Source: Achromobacter kerstersii
GTDB lineage: Bacteria > Pseudomonadota > Gammaproteobacteria > Burkholderiales > Burkholderiaceae_B
Reading direction: 5' to 3'
DNA: 64,000 nt
Assembly: GCF_902859595.1 (NCBI RefSeq)
Contig: NZ_CADIJQ010000002.1
Span: forward strand, 1-64,000
Shown here: positions 8,340 to 17,312 of the stretch, piece by piece
Layout: every line of letters begins with the position of its first letter
Position numbering within the stretch: position 1 is the stretch's first letter
Notes under the pieces: model-generated
The model's input: the letters and a program-made list of their open reading frames with translations, nothing else
What the model was told of the DNA's origin: nothing
The model's database searches: none
Program-made: the position numbers and the translations under genes

Positions 8340-11300
8340 CAGGCTCCTCGTTCCAGCGTGTCGCCAGCGTTGGCGCCGGGCGGCACGCCTTCGGGTTCGT
8401 CGCGCTCGTCATGGCGCACGCGGAACCAGGCGGCATACAGCGCGGGCAGGAAGAACAGCGTCAGCACCGTGGCGCTGGTGATGCCGCCCATCAGTGCGGT
8501 GGCCATGGGGCCAAAGAAGTTGCTGCGCAACAGCGGAATCAGCGCCAGCACGGCGGCGGCAGCCGTCAGCACGATGGGGCGGAACCGCCGCGCCGTGGCG
8601 CCCACAATCGCGTCCACGCGCTTGTGGCCGTTCAGGATGTCTTGCTCGATCTGGTCCACCAGAATCACCGAGTTGCGCATGATGATGCCGAACATCGCAA
8701 TCACCCCCAGCATGGCGACAAAGCCGAACGGTTTGCCAAACAGCAGCAGCGCAGCCACCACCCCGATCAGGCCCAGCGGCGCGGTCAGCACCACCATCAT
8801 CACGCGGGCGAAGCTTTGCAACTGCACCATCAGCAAGGTCAGCACCGCCACGGCCATCAACGGCATCTGCGCGTTGATCGACGCCTGGCCCTTGGCGCTT
8901 TCTTCCACCGGGCCGCCGACTTCAATGCGGTACCCCACCGGCAATTCGGCGCGAAGGGCGTTCAACTTCTTGTCGATGGCGTGCGTGACGTCGATGCCTT
9001 GCGCGCCGCTGGTCACGTCCGCTTGCACCGTGATGGTCGGCTGGCGGTCGCGTTCCCAGATGACGCCGTACTCCAGGCCATAGCGCACGTGCCCCAGGCT
9101 GCCCAGCGGCACCGGGCCGTTGGCCGTGGGCATGGACAGCGTCGCCACGCGCGCGGGGTCGATGCGTTCGTTTTGCGGCGCGCGCAGGCTGACGTTGATC
9201 AGCTTGTCGCGCTCGCGGTACTGCGTCACGGTGTAGCCCGACAGCGTCATCGCCAGGAAATCCGAGATGTCGCGGGTGCTGATGCCTTGCTCGCGCGCCT
9301 TCTGCTGGTCGATCTCAAAGCGCACCGAGCGCTCAGAAGGTTCATCCCAGTCGAACTGCACGTTCACCGAGCGGGTATCGGCGCGGACTTCGGCGGCCAC
9401 TTTCTCCGCCACCGCGCGCACGTCCGAGATCTTGTCGCCGCTGACGCGGAACTGCACCTGATAGCCGACGGGCGGCCCGTTTTCCAGGCGCGACAAGCGG
9501 GTGCGCACGGCCGGGAACTGCTCGCGCAGCATCGGCGTGAGCCACTGCGCAAGCTTTTCGCGGTCTTCCACCGAATGGGCGGTGATGACCAGTTGCGCAA
9601 AGTTCGGCGTGGCCAGTTGCTGGTCCAGCGGCAAATAAAAGCGCGGTGCGCCGGTGCCGACGAAGCTGACCGAATGATCGATCTCGGGCCGGCCTTCCAG
9701 CGCCTTCTCCAGGCGTTCCACCTGCCGCAGCGTGGCGGCAAACGACGCGCCTTCCTGCAAGCGCACATCCACCAGCAGCTCGGTGCGGTCCGAGCTGGGG
9801 AAGAATTGTTGCGGCACCAGCTTGAAGCCAGCCATCGACACGACAAAGATCAGCACCGTGCCCGCCAGCACCCAGTAGCGGCGGTCCACGCACCACGACA
9901 CCCAGCCGCGCAGGCGCTGATAGAACCGGGTGTTGTAGATATCGTGTTCGTGGTCGTCGGGCAGATGCGCTTCGCGCTTGCGTTCGGGCAGCAGGCGGTA
10001 ACCCAGCAGCGGGATCAACACCACGGCGGCAAACCAGGACGTGATCAGCGCAATGGCCGACACCTGGAAAATGGAACGCGTGTATTCCCCGGTGCTGGAC
10101 TTGGCCAGCGCAATCGGCAGGAAACCCGCCACGGTGACGAGCGTGCCGGTCAACATGGGGAAGGCGGTGCTGGTGTAGGCGTAGGCCGCCGCGCGGGCGC
10201 GGCTCCATCCTTGTTCCAGCTTCACCGACATCATTTCCACGGCGATGATGGCGTCGTCCACCAGCAGGCCCAGCGCCAGCACCAAGGTGCCCAGCGACAC
10301 CTTGTGCAAGCCGATGCCGAACATATCCATGAACAGCGCCGTGACGGCCAGCACCACGGGAATGGAAATCACCACCACCATGCCGGTGCGCAAGCCCAAC
10401 GACACCAGACTCACGATCAGCACGATGGCAACCGCTTCGGCCACGGAACGCAGGAAGTCATCCACCGAATGCGATACCGCCTGCGGCATGCTGGACACTT
10501 CCGTCAGCGTGAGCCCTGCCGGCAATTGCGCCTTCAGTTTTTCGAACGTCGTGCCCAATGACTTGCCCAGCCGCACCACGTCCTGGCCCGGCTGCATGGT
10601 GATGCCGATGCCCAGCACGGGCTTGCCGCCGACGCGCATCTGGTCCACGGGCGGGTCTTCATAGCCACGGTGGATCGTTGCAATATCGCCCAGCCGGATC
10701 GACTTGCCGTTCACGCGGATCAAGGTATCCGCCAGCGCGCGGCTGTTCTCGTATTGCCCGGTGGGGCGCACGAAGATGCGGTCGTCGGCGGTGGTCAGCG
10801 TGCCTGCGGCGGACACGGCGTTCTGCGTGTTGATCGCCTGCGCAATCTGCTGCGGCGTCACGTCCAGCCCGGTCAGCTGCGTATTGGAAATTTCAATGTA
10901 GAGGTGCTCGGCCTGATCGGCGAAGTAATCAACCTTGGCCACGCCCGGCACGCGCAGCAGCACGGTGCGCAGCTTGTCCGCGTAGTCATGCAGCTGCGCT
11001 GGCGAAAAACCGTCGCCGTGCAAGGTGTAGATGTTGGTGTAGACGTCGCCGAATTCGTCATTGAAGAACGGGCCTTGCACGCCTTGCGGCAAGGTGGCCT
11101 GGATGTCGCCCACCTTTTTGCGGATTTGATACCACTGCTCGGCCACGGTGCTGGCCGGGGCCGAATCCTTCATGGTGTAGAAGATCAGCGACTCGCCCGG
11201 CCGCGAATAGCTGCGCAGGAAATCCGTGTTCGCGGTTTCCTGCAGCTTCTTGCCGATGCGGTCGGTGACCTGCTCCTGCACCTGTTGCGCGGTGGCGCCG

Positions 11301-11503
11301 GGCCACAGCGTCTTCACCACCATGACGCGGAAGGTGAAGGGCGGGTCTTCCGACTGCGCCAGCTTGGAATACGACAGCACGCCGAACAGCGTCACCAACG
11401 TGATGATGAAGATCACCAGCGGCTGGTGCCGCAGCGCCCATGCCGACAGGTTGAACTTGCCTTCGTCGTGGTGCTGGCCCGGGCCTTGATCCGCGGCGCT
11501 CAT
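8339..11503 (-). CDS. RND multidrug efflux pump, inner-membrane subunit (AcrB-like)
   Basis: A 1054-residue proton-driven exporter of the HAE/AcrB superfamily. A first membrane helix near residue 30 is followed by a large periplasmic loop, then a bundle whose fourth helix carries the proton-relay pair Asp416-Asp417 in LVDDAI. A second periplasmic loop and helix bundle repeat the plan, as expected for the duplicated fold. It differs clearly from the second pump in this window (17313-20414). Start and stop overlap its neighbours (ATGA and TGATG), so the operon is translationally coupled. Substrates are unknown. Confidence 0.93.
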   Translation of the reverse strand: MSAADQGPGQHHDEGKFNLSAWALRHQPLVIFIITLVTLFGVLSYSKLAQSEDPPFTFRVMVVKTLWPGATAQQVQEQVTDRIGKKLQETANTDFLRSYSRPGESLIFYTMKDSAPASTVAEQWYQIRKKVGDIQATLPQGVQGPFFNDEFGDVYTNIYTLHGDGFSPAQLHDYADKLRTVLLRVPGVAKVDYFADQAEHLYIEISNTQLTGLDVTPQQIAQAINTQNAVSAAGTLTTADDRIFVRPTGQYENSRALADTLIRVNGKSIRLGDIATIHRGYEDPPVDQMRVGGKPVLGIGITMQPGQDVVRLGKSLGTTFEKLKAQLPAGLTLTEVSSMPQAVSHSVDDFLRSVAEAVAIVLIVSLVSLGLRTGMVVVISIPVVLAVTALFMDMFGIGLHKVSLGTLVLALGLLVDDAIIAVEMMSVKLEQGWSRARAAAYAYTSTAFPMLTGTLVTVAGFLPIALAKSSTGEYTRSIFQVSAIALITSWFAAVVLIPLLGYRLLPERKREAHLPDDHEHDIYNTRFYQRLRGWVSWCVDRRYWVLAGTVLIFVVSMAGFKLVPQQFFPSSDRTELLVDVRLQEGASFAATLRQVERLEKALEGRPEIDHSVSFVGTGAPRFYLPLDQQLATPNFAQLVITAHSVEDREKLAQWLTPMLREQFPAVRTRLSRLENGPPVGYQVQFRVSGDKISDVRAVAEKVAAEVRADTRSVNVQFDWDEPSERSVRFEIDQQKAREQGISTRDISDFLAMTLSGYTVTQYRERDKLINVSLRAPQNERIDPARVATLSMPTANGPVPLGSLGHVRYGLEYGVIWERDRQPTITVQADVTSGAQGIDVTHAIDKKLNALRAELPVGYRIEVGGPVEESAKGQASINAQMPLMAVAVLTLLMVQLQSFARVMMVVLTAPLGLIGVVAALLLFGKPFGFVAMLGVIAMFGIIMRNSVILVDQIEQDILNGHKRVDAIVGATARRFRPIVLTAAAAVLALIPLLRSNFFGPMATALMGGITSATVLTLFFLPALYAAWFRVRHDERDEPEGVPPGANAGDTLERGA

Positions 11504-12630
11504 GACGCGAAGTCCTCGGGGTGCAGCGGCGCCACGGGCCGAACCTTTTCGCCCGCCGACACGGTGTGCACGCCTTGCCAGACCACGCGTTCGCCGGCCT
11601 TGACGCCACCGGACAGCGTGACGGTGCGCGCGTCATAGCGCAGCACTTCGACGCGGCGCAGTTCCAGCGTGTTGGCCTCAGGCTTGACGACCCAGACGGC
11701 CGGGTCCTTGGCGTCATGGAACAAGGCGGTGGCCGGCACGGTATAGGTCTCAACGTCGGCGGCGCTGCGGTTGTCGAAACTGATGTTGGCCGTCATGCCC
11801 AGCCGCACGTCCGGCGACGGCGATTCCAGCGTGAGCTTGACGCGGTAGGTGCGGCTTTGCGGGTCCGCTGCGGGGGCGATTTCCCGCAGCACGGCGGTGA
11901 AGGTCTTGCCGCGCAGCGGGCCCAGCGTGACGCTGGCGCGTTGGCCAACGGCAAGCCCCGCCAGCACGCTTTCGGGCACGTCGCAAATAGCGTCAATGTC
12001 ACCCGACCAGGCCAATTGATAGACGGGCGTGCCGGCGGCCACGTTCTGGCCGGTGTCGGCTTGTTCGGCCGTGATCAGGCCGGCGTGGTCGGCATGCAGC
12101 GTGGTGTATTTCAGCTGGTCGGCGGATAGCGCGGCCTCTTGCGCCGCCTGGTCACGCTGCGCCAGCGCCGAGGCGTAGGCGTTGCGCGTCTGCTCCAGCT
12201 GGTTTGCCGCGATCAGGTTTTCGCGCGCCTGGGCGCGGTCGCGGTCCAGTTGTTGGCGGGCGTATTCCAGCTGATGCTGCGCAGCGCTTAATTGCGCCTT
12301 CGCGGCGGCGGCGTTCTTGGTGGCGTCGGCCGGGTCCAGCTTGGCCACGACTTGCCCCGGCGTGACGGTGTCGCCCAGCCGGACGAGCCGTTCGGTGATC
12401 TTGCCGCCCACGCGGAACGACAGGGGCGTGCTGTAGCGCGCCTGCACTTCGCCGGGCAAGGTCCAGGCCGGCAGGCGTTCATCGGCTTTGGCGGGCATGG
12501 CGACGACGGGCCGGGGCGCGGGCGGGGGCGCTTCGTTGCGGCCGCAGGCGGAAACGGCCAATGCCAAAGCCAACGCGGCGGGCAGCGCCAGACGGCGCGT
12601 CCAGCCGGGCTTGGAAGTAGAACAATTCAC
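11500..12630 (-). CDS. RND efflux periplasmic adaptor (membrane fusion lipoprotein)
   Basis: The adaptor of the first pump, 376 residues from the chosen start. GTG at 12630 is preferred because GAGG lies about six bases upstream and a lipoprotein signal follows directly, with lipobox VSAC (Cys29). A TTG at 12678 would extend the protein by 16 residues but has no ribosome site. The order is lipoyl half-motif, coiled-coil hairpin rich in Ala/Gln (about residues 85-160), second lipoyl half and beta-barrel, as usual for this family. It is the first gene of the operon, divergent from the TetR gene. Confidence 0.9.
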   Translation of the reverse strand: MNCSTSKPGWTRRLALPAALALALAVSACGRNEAPPPAPRPVVAMPAKADERLPAWTLPGEVQARYSTPLSFRVGGKITERLVRLGDTVTPGQVVAKLDPADATKNAAAAKAQLSAAQHQLEYARQQLDRDRAQARENLIAANQLEQTRNAYASALAQRDQAAQEAALSADQLKYTTLHADHAGLITAEQADTGQNVAAGTPVYQLAWSGDIDAICDVPESVLAGLAVGQRASVTLGPLRGKTFTAVLREIAPAADPQSRTYRVKLTLESPSPDVRLGMTANISFDNRSAADVETYTVPATALFHDAKDPAVWVVKPEANTLELRRVEVLRYDARTVTLSGGVKAGERVVWQGVHTVSAGEKVRPVAPLHPEDFAS

Positions 12631-12699
12631 GAAACACCTCGCGGCGCGGGAAGGCAATAGAAGGAAGAGCCAACGCAAGTCAGACTCAATACGGCCTGG

Positions 12700-12737
12700 A
12701 TTCTAATGCGGTTATGTATTCGGATACAACCCTGTAT
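12700..12737 (-). promoter_or_regulatory. Promoter and probable TetR operator of the first efflux operon
   Basis: On the minus strand TTGTAT (12729-12724) and TAGAAT (12705-12700) are spaced 18 bp apart and read towards the adaptor gene. An inverted repeat TGTAT-TCGG-ATACA (12715-12728) overlaps the -35 box and spacer, and a further TGTAT half-site starts at 12733. A repressor bound here would block the promoter, fitting control by the divergent TetR gene. Confidence 0.55.
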
Positions 12738-12768
12738 TTGAAATGTGAGCCAGTGCTAAACTCGCGCC

Positions 12769-13434
12769 ATGTCGAAAATCCGCCTTACCCGCGAGCAAAG
12801 CCGAGACCAGACGCGCCAGCGCCTGCTCGACGCTGCGCAATCGGTTTTTCTCAGCAAGGGCTTTGTGGCCGCCAGCGTCGAAGACATCGCCGAACTGGCG
12901 GGCTATACACGCGGGGCCTTCTATTCCAACTTCGGCAGCAAGTCCGAACTGTTCCTGCAATTGCTCCGGCGCGATCACGAAAAAGTGATGGGCGATATGC
13001 GCGCCATCTTCGAAGACGGCGAATCGCGGCCCGAGATGGAAGCGCGCGTGCTGGCGTACTACAGCACGCACCATCGCGAAAACGACTGTTTTTTGCTCTG
13101 GATGGAAGGCAAGCTGCAAGCGGCGCGCGACCCGGAATTCCGCGTGGGCTTTACCGACTGCCTGCGCGAACTTCGCGCCGCCACCACCGAGTACGTGCGT
13201 CAGTTTTCCGCCCATGTGGGCACGCCGCTGCCGCTGCCCGCTGAGCAATTGGCAGTGGGTCTGCTGGCGCTATCGGACGGCATGCAGTTCAGCTATGCCT
13301 TTGATCCGCAAGGCGTCAGCCTGGAAATGACCGAGGCGGTGCTGGCGGGATTCTTCCGCCGCGTCGTGTTCGGCGACCCGGCGCCTGACGCGCCGCCGGC
13401 ATTGCCCAAACCCGCTAATGGCGCTGGCCAATAA
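12769..13434 (+). CDS. TetR-family transcriptional regulator of the adjacent efflux operon
   Basis: A 221-residue regulator with the TetR DNA-binding domain at residues 10-60 (RLLDAAQSVFLSKGF then YTRGAFYSNFGSKSELF) and a helical ligand-binding domain. It is divergent from the adaptor-pump-channel operon, the usual arrangement for a drug-responsive repressor such as AcrR. Its last codons run into a GC-rich 40-bp repeat array, so the C-terminal tail (about PNPANGAGQ-like) is probably variable between strains. Confidence 0.9.
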   Translation: MSKIRLTREQSRDQTRQRLLDAAQSVFLSKGFVAASVEDIAELAGYTRGAFYSNFGSKSELFLQLLRRDHEKVMGDMRAIFEDGESRPEMEARVLAYYSTHHRENDCFLLWMEGKLQAARDPEFRVGFTDCLRELRAATTEYVRQFSAHVGTPLPLPAEQLAVGLLALSDGMQFSYAFDPQGVSLEMTEAVLAGFFRRVVFGDPAPDAPPALPKPANGAGQ

Positions 13435-13522
13435 CGCCGGCCGACAGCGCGCCGCCAAAAGCGCCGGCCAATAACGCCGGCCGACAGCGCCCGCCAACAG
13501 CGCGCCGCCAATAACGCCGGCC
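13426..13522. repeat. 40-bp tandem repeat, three copies
   Basis: AATAACGCCGGCC occurs at 13430-13442, 13470-13482 and 13510-13522, exactly 40 bp apart. The first two full units match over GGCCAATAACGCCGGCCGAC and beyond. The first copy includes the TetR stop codon (13432-13434). The remainder fills the gap to the convergent VOC gene. Confidence 0.85.
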
Positions 13523-13529
13523 TAGGCGT

Positions 13530-13910
13530 CTAGCCCAGCAATTCCGAAATCTCAATCAGGTTCAGGTCCGGGTCCCGCAAATACACCGAGCGGATCTTCC
13601 CCGTGGCGCCCGTGCGCGCAACCGGGCCTTCGATGATCGTCGCGCCCGCCTGATTCAACTGCGTAATCACGTCATCCAGCGGCCGGTCAGCGATAAAGCA
13701 CAAGTCCAGCGCGCCCGGCACCGGCAGGTGCGCCTTGGGCTCGAACTCGTGCCCGCGCACGTGCAGGTTGATCTTCTGATTGCCAAAGCGCAGCGCCTGG
13801 CGGCCTGCGCCGAAGGTTTCCAGCCGCATGCCCAGGATGCGGGTATAGAAATCCACCGTGGCTTCGGGGTCGGTGCAGGTCAAAACCAGATGGTCCAGGT
13901 GATCGATCAT
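13530..13910 (-). CDS. VOC/glyoxalase-fold protein
   Basis: A 126-residue single-domain protein of the vicinal oxygen chelate superfamily, beginning IDHLDHLVLTCTDPEATVDFY and ending with YLRDPDLNLIEISEL, where the Glu is the usual metal ligand. ATG at 13910 is chosen because GGAG lies six bases upstream; in-frame ATG (13916) and GTG (13922) precede it. Members include dioxygenases, glyoxalases and resistance proteins, and the reaction here cannot be named. Confidence 0.82.
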   Translation of the reverse strand: MIDHLDHLVLTCTDPEATVDFYTRILGMRLETFGAGRQALRFGNQKINLHVRGHEFEPKAHLPVPGALDLCFIADRPLDDVITQLNQAGATIIEGPVARTGATGKIRSVYLRDPDLNLIEISELLG

Positions 13911-14035
13911 GCGCATCTCCACGTAATCACATTGTCAGCTGTGCGGTGGCCGTGATAGTAATACCTGCGGCGTGCAGCCAGACTAAGGGGGGCCTGCGCC
14001 GAAATTCTCAACCCTTGGGCGAAAGGAGAGGCTGC

Positions 14036-16006
14036 ATGTCTTCAGAAACCCGGCCATCGACCATCAATCGGCCTGTATTTTTTCCGGCCGCCATCTTCAC
14101 GCTGCTGCTCGTGGGGTTTGCAATTCTTGCGCCCAAGTCGGCGCAGAGCCTGTTCGAATCCATGCAAGGCTGGATTCTAGGCAACGCCAGCTGGTTCTAC
14201 ATTCTGGTCGTGGCGATCATCTTGTTGGCCGTGGTGTTCCTGGCGGTCAGCCGGTACGGCGACATCAAGCTCGGGCCGGATCACAGCGAACCCGACTATC
14301 GCAATTTCACGTGGTTCGCGATGCTGTTTTCCGCCGGCATGGGCATTGGCCTGATGTTCTTCGGCGTGGCTGAACCGGTGATGCACTTCATGTCGCCGCC
14401 GGTAGGCGAGGGCGGCACCGCCATCGCCGCACGCGAAGCCATGAAGATCACGTTCTTCCATTGGGGCCTGCACGCGTGGGCGATCTACGCGGTGGTCGCG
14501 CTGATCCTGGCGTTCTTCAGCTATCGCCACGGGCTGCCGCTGACGCTGCGTTCCGCGTTGTATCCGCTGATTGGCAACCGCATCCATGGGCCGATCGGAC
14601 ACGCCGTCGACATCTTCGCCATCATCGGCACGGTGCTGGGCGTGGCGACGTCGCTGGGCCTGGGCGTGGCGCAGATCAACAGCGGCTTGAATCATCTGTT
14701 CGGCATTCCGGTTGGGGTGACGACGCAGATCATCCTGGTCATCGTCACCTGCGGGCTGGCCACGCTGTCGGTCGCCAGCGGCCTGGACAAGGGCATCCGC
14801 ATCCTGTCCGAAACCAATCTGGTGCTGGCGGCCGTGCTGCTGCTGTTTGTGCTGGTCGTGGGCCCCACCGTGTTCCTGTTCCAGACCTTTGTGCAGAACA
14901 CCGGCGCGTACCTGTCCGACATCGTCAACAAGACCTTCAACCTGTATGCCTACGAGCCCACCGACTGGATCGGCGGCTGGACGCTCTTTTATTGGGGCTG
15001 GTGGATTGCGTGGTCGCCCTTTGTGGGCCTGTTCATCGCGCGCATTTCGCGTGGGCGCACCATCCGCGAATTCGTCACCGGCGTGCTGCTGGTGCCGGCC
15101 GGCTTCACCCTGTTCTGGATGACGGTGTTTGGCGACACGGCGATCCACATGATCCTGGTGGACAAGGTGCAAGGGTTTGCCGAGGTCGTCGAAGCCGACT
15201 CATCGCTAGCGCTGTTCGCCTTTCTTGAGCAGCTGCCATGGAGCGGCGTGTTGTCGATGGTTGCGATTGCGATGGTGGCGGTGTTCTTTGTCACGTCGGC
15301 CGACTCAGGCGCGCTGGTGGTAGACCTGCTGGCCTCTGGCGGATCAGACCGCACGCCCGTGTGGCAGCGCATTTTCTGGTCGGTGCTGATGGGGGCGGTG
15401 GCCATCGCACTGTTGCTGGCCGATGGCTTGACCGCCTTGCAGACAGCCACCATCGCCAGTGCGCTGCCGTTCTCCATCATCCTGCTGCTGTCTTTATGGG
15501 GGCTGTTCAAGGCGTTGAAGCTGGACGCGACCAAGCGCGGCATCCGGTATCAATCCCTGACCTTGTCGCGCCCGGCGCGCGGCGGCCAGTCTTGGGAGCG
15601 CCGCCTGCGCAACATGGTCATGATGCCGCGCCGCTCCCATGTGCTGCGCTTCATCAGCGATGTGGTGCGGCCGGCGCTGGAAGACGTGGCTGACGAATTG
15701 CGCAAGCAAGGCTACGCCGTTGTGGTCCGTGAAAATGAAGACGACGGCAGCGCCATCCTTGAGGTCTCGCACGGCGAGCATCTGGACTTTTCGTACGCCG
15801 TGCAGCCCGAAGCCTTCGTGCGTCCCAGCCTGACGCCCGAAGAGGCGGCCGACGAAGAAGAGCGCAAGTACTTCCGCGCCGAAGTCCATCTGCGCGAAGG
15901 CGGGCAGGATTACGACATCATGGGCTGGAGCCGCGACGCGGTCATTGGCGACATCCTGGACCAGTACGAACGCCATCGCCATTACCTGCACATGGTCCGC
16001 ACCTGA
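14036..16006 (+). CDS. betT: BCCT-family choline/glycine-betaine transporter (BetT-like)
   Basis: A 656-residue secondary transporter of quaternary amines. AAGGAGAG lies just before the ATG at 14036. About twelve membrane helices end near residue 490, and the family motif is seen in YWGWWIAWSPFVG followed by ARISRGRTIREF. A roughly 160-residue soluble C-terminal tail follows, typical of the BetT branch, where the tail takes part in osmotic sensing. No betaine-synthesis genes are adjacent. The substrate is inferred from the family. Confidence 0.88.
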   Translation: MSSETRPSTINRPVFFPAAIFTLLLVGFAILAPKSAQSLFESMQGWILGNASWFYILVVAIILLAVVFLAVSRYGDIKLGPDHSEPDYRNFTWFAMLFSAGMGIGLMFFGVAEPVMHFMSPPVGEGGTAIAAREAMKITFFHWGLHAWAIYAVVALILAFFSYRHGLPLTLRSALYPLIGNRIHGPIGHAVDIFAIIGTVLGVATSLGLGVAQINSGLNHLFGIPVGVTTQIILVIVTCGLATLSVASGLDKGIRILSETNLVLAAVLLLFVLVVGPTVFLFQTFVQNTGAYLSDIVNKTFNLYAYEPTDWIGGWTLFYWGWWIAWSPFVGLFIARISRGRTIREFVTGVLLVPAGFTLFWMTVFGDTAIHMILVDKVQGFAEVVEADSSLALFAFLEQLPWSGVLSMVAIAMVAVFFVTSADSGALVVDLLASGGSDRTPVWQRIFWSVLMGAVAIALLLADGLTALQTATIASALPFSIILLLSLWGLFKALKLDATKRGIRYQSLTLSRPARGGQSWERRLRNMVMMPRRSHVLRFISDVVRPALEDVADELRKQGYAVVVRENEDDGSAILEVSHGEHLDFSYAVQPEAFVRPSLTPEEAADEEERKYFRAEVHLREGGQDYDIMGWSRDAVIGDILDQYERHRHYLHMVRT

Positions 16007-16030
16007 ACCCCGCATCCCTTCCCCCCCGAA

Positions 16031-16059
16031 ACCGCCCGCTTGCCCGGGCGGTTTTTTTT
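16031..16059 (+). terminator. Rho-independent terminator after betT
   Basis: Arms ACCGCCCG (16031-16038) and CGGGCGGT (16045-16052) with a 6-nt loop are followed by eight T residues (16052-16059), 25 bp after the betT stop codon. Confidence 0.92.
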
Positions 16060-16101
16060 GGCCGATAGCCCCGCTCTATTTCCTGGATTGATTAAGCCGC
16101 T

Positions 16102-16150
16102 TTGACGGAATTGCCGGAATCAAGGATTATCCAAGACTATTCTTGGATAA
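16102..16150 (+). promoter_or_regulatory. Promoter with overlapping perfect operator of the second efflux operon
   Basis: TTGACG (16102-16107) and GATTAT (16125-16130) are 17 bp apart. A perfect inverted repeat, TTATCCAAGA (16127-16136) and TCTTGGATAA (16141-16150) with 4 nt between, covers the end of the -10 box and the expected transcription start. The adaptor ATG follows at 16166. The placement is typical of a repressor site, but no regulator gene is adjacent on this side. Confidence 0.65.
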
Positions 16151-16165
16151 ATAAGAGAGCGAATC

Positions 16166-17296
16166 ATGAAGGCGAAATCTGGGGCATGGGCGGCGGGCGC
16201 TGTCGTGCTGGTGCTGGCAGTGGGGGGCGGGCTGGTCTGGAAGTTCGGCGGCGCATCACAAGCGGGCGGCTGGGCGATGCCGCCGGCAAAAGTTGCCGTG
16301 GCGCCGGCCGTACGGGCGGACTTTCCCATGGCGCTGTCGGGCATCGGTTCGCTGGAAGCCACGCGCCAGGTGCTGGTGCCGGCCGAAGTGGATGGCCGCG
16401 TCACGCAGATTCTGTTCACCGCAGGAGAGCGGGTGCAGGCTGGCCAGTTGCTGGTGCAGATGAATGACGCGCCCGAACAGGGCGAGCTGGCCCGGCTTCA
16501 GGCGCAGGCGCGCAACGCCCGCACTCTGCTGGAACGCACGCGCCGGCTGCTGCCGCAACAGGCGGCCACGCGTGAACAGCTGGACCAGGCGCAGGCCGAT
16601 TACGACCAGGCCGCCGCCGACATCAAGCGAGTGCAGGCGCTTATCGAGCAAAAGCGGGTGAAGGCCCCGTTCGATGGTGTGCTGGGTGTGCGCCGGGTCA
16701 ATCTGGGCCAGTTCGCCAAGGCGGGCGACGCGTTGGTGTCCTTGACCGACGCGTCGACCTTGTACGCCAACATCACGCTACCCGAGCAGGCGCTGGGCGC
16801 GCTGCGCGCCGGCCAGCCCGTCACGGTGACGGTGGACGCCCATGCCGGACGCGAATTCACCGGCACGGTATCCACGGTCGAGCCGCAGGTGGACCCGGGT
16901 TCGCGCACGGTGCGCGTGCAGGCCACCTTGCCGAACGCCGATGGGGCGCTCGCCGCCGGCATGTACGCCCAGGGCCGCATCGGCTTGCCCGACCGCCCCA
17001 ACGTGATCACCGTGCCGGAAACCGCCGTCAGCTATAGCGCCTATGGCGATTCCGTCTACGTGCTGACGCCGCCCAAGCCGGGCGAGGACAAGGCCGCGCC
17101 CACCGTGCGCCAGGCCTATGTGAAGACCGCCGAGCGCGTGCGCGGCCGGGTCGTCGTGGCCGAAGGGCTGAACGCGGGCGACCAGGTCGTGACGTCCGGC
17201 CAGCTGCGCCTGCATAACGGCGCCGCCGTCGAGGTCATTGCCGCTGACACGGTTGCGCTGGGCGCCCCGCAACAAGCCGTGGCGCAAGCCCAGTAA
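16166..17296 (+). CDS. RND efflux periplasmic adaptor (MexH-like)
   Basis: A 376-residue membrane fusion protein, first gene of the second efflux operon. Residues 8-26 form an uncleaved-looking membrane anchor without a lipobox, unlike the lipoprotein adaptor of the first system. Lipoyl half-motifs flank a short coiled-coil hairpin: VPAEVDGRVTQILFTAGERV, then VKAPFDGVLGVRRVNLGQF. The pump gene follows after 16 bp. The set resembles MexHI-OpmD in order and pump sequence, from memory and unverified. Confidence 0.9.
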   Translation: MKAKSGAWAAGAVVLVLAVGGGLVWKFGGASQAGGWAMPPAKVAVAPAVRADFPMALSGIGSLEATRQVLVPAEVDGRVTQILFTAGERVQAGQLLVQMNDAPEQGELARLQAQARNARTLLERTRRLLPQQAATREQLDQAQADYDQAAADIKRVQALIEQKRVKAPFDGVLGVRRVNLGQFAKAGDALVSLTDASTLYANITLPEQALGALRAGQPVTVTVDAHAGREFTGTVSTVEPQVDPGSRTVRVQATLPNADGALAAGMYAQGRIGLPDRPNVITVPETAVSYSAYGDSVYVLTPPKPGEDKAAPTVRQAYVKTAERVRGRVVVAEGLNAGDQVVTSGQLRLHNGAAVEVIAADTVALGAPQQAVAQAQ

Positions 17297-17312
17297 TAAG
17301 GCGGAGACAAGC

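Noticed and set aside
8309..10561. A 750-codon open frame antisense to the first RND pump
   Set aside because: Same reason: shadow composition, no ribosome site, and the real gene has full family motifs on the other strand. The frames at 33705-36089, 38086-40383, 42993-45038 and 52299-54575 are rejected likewise.
16060..16126. A SoxR box before the MexHI-like operon
   Set aside because: The known SoxR palindrome is absent; the palindrome found at 16127-16150 is different.
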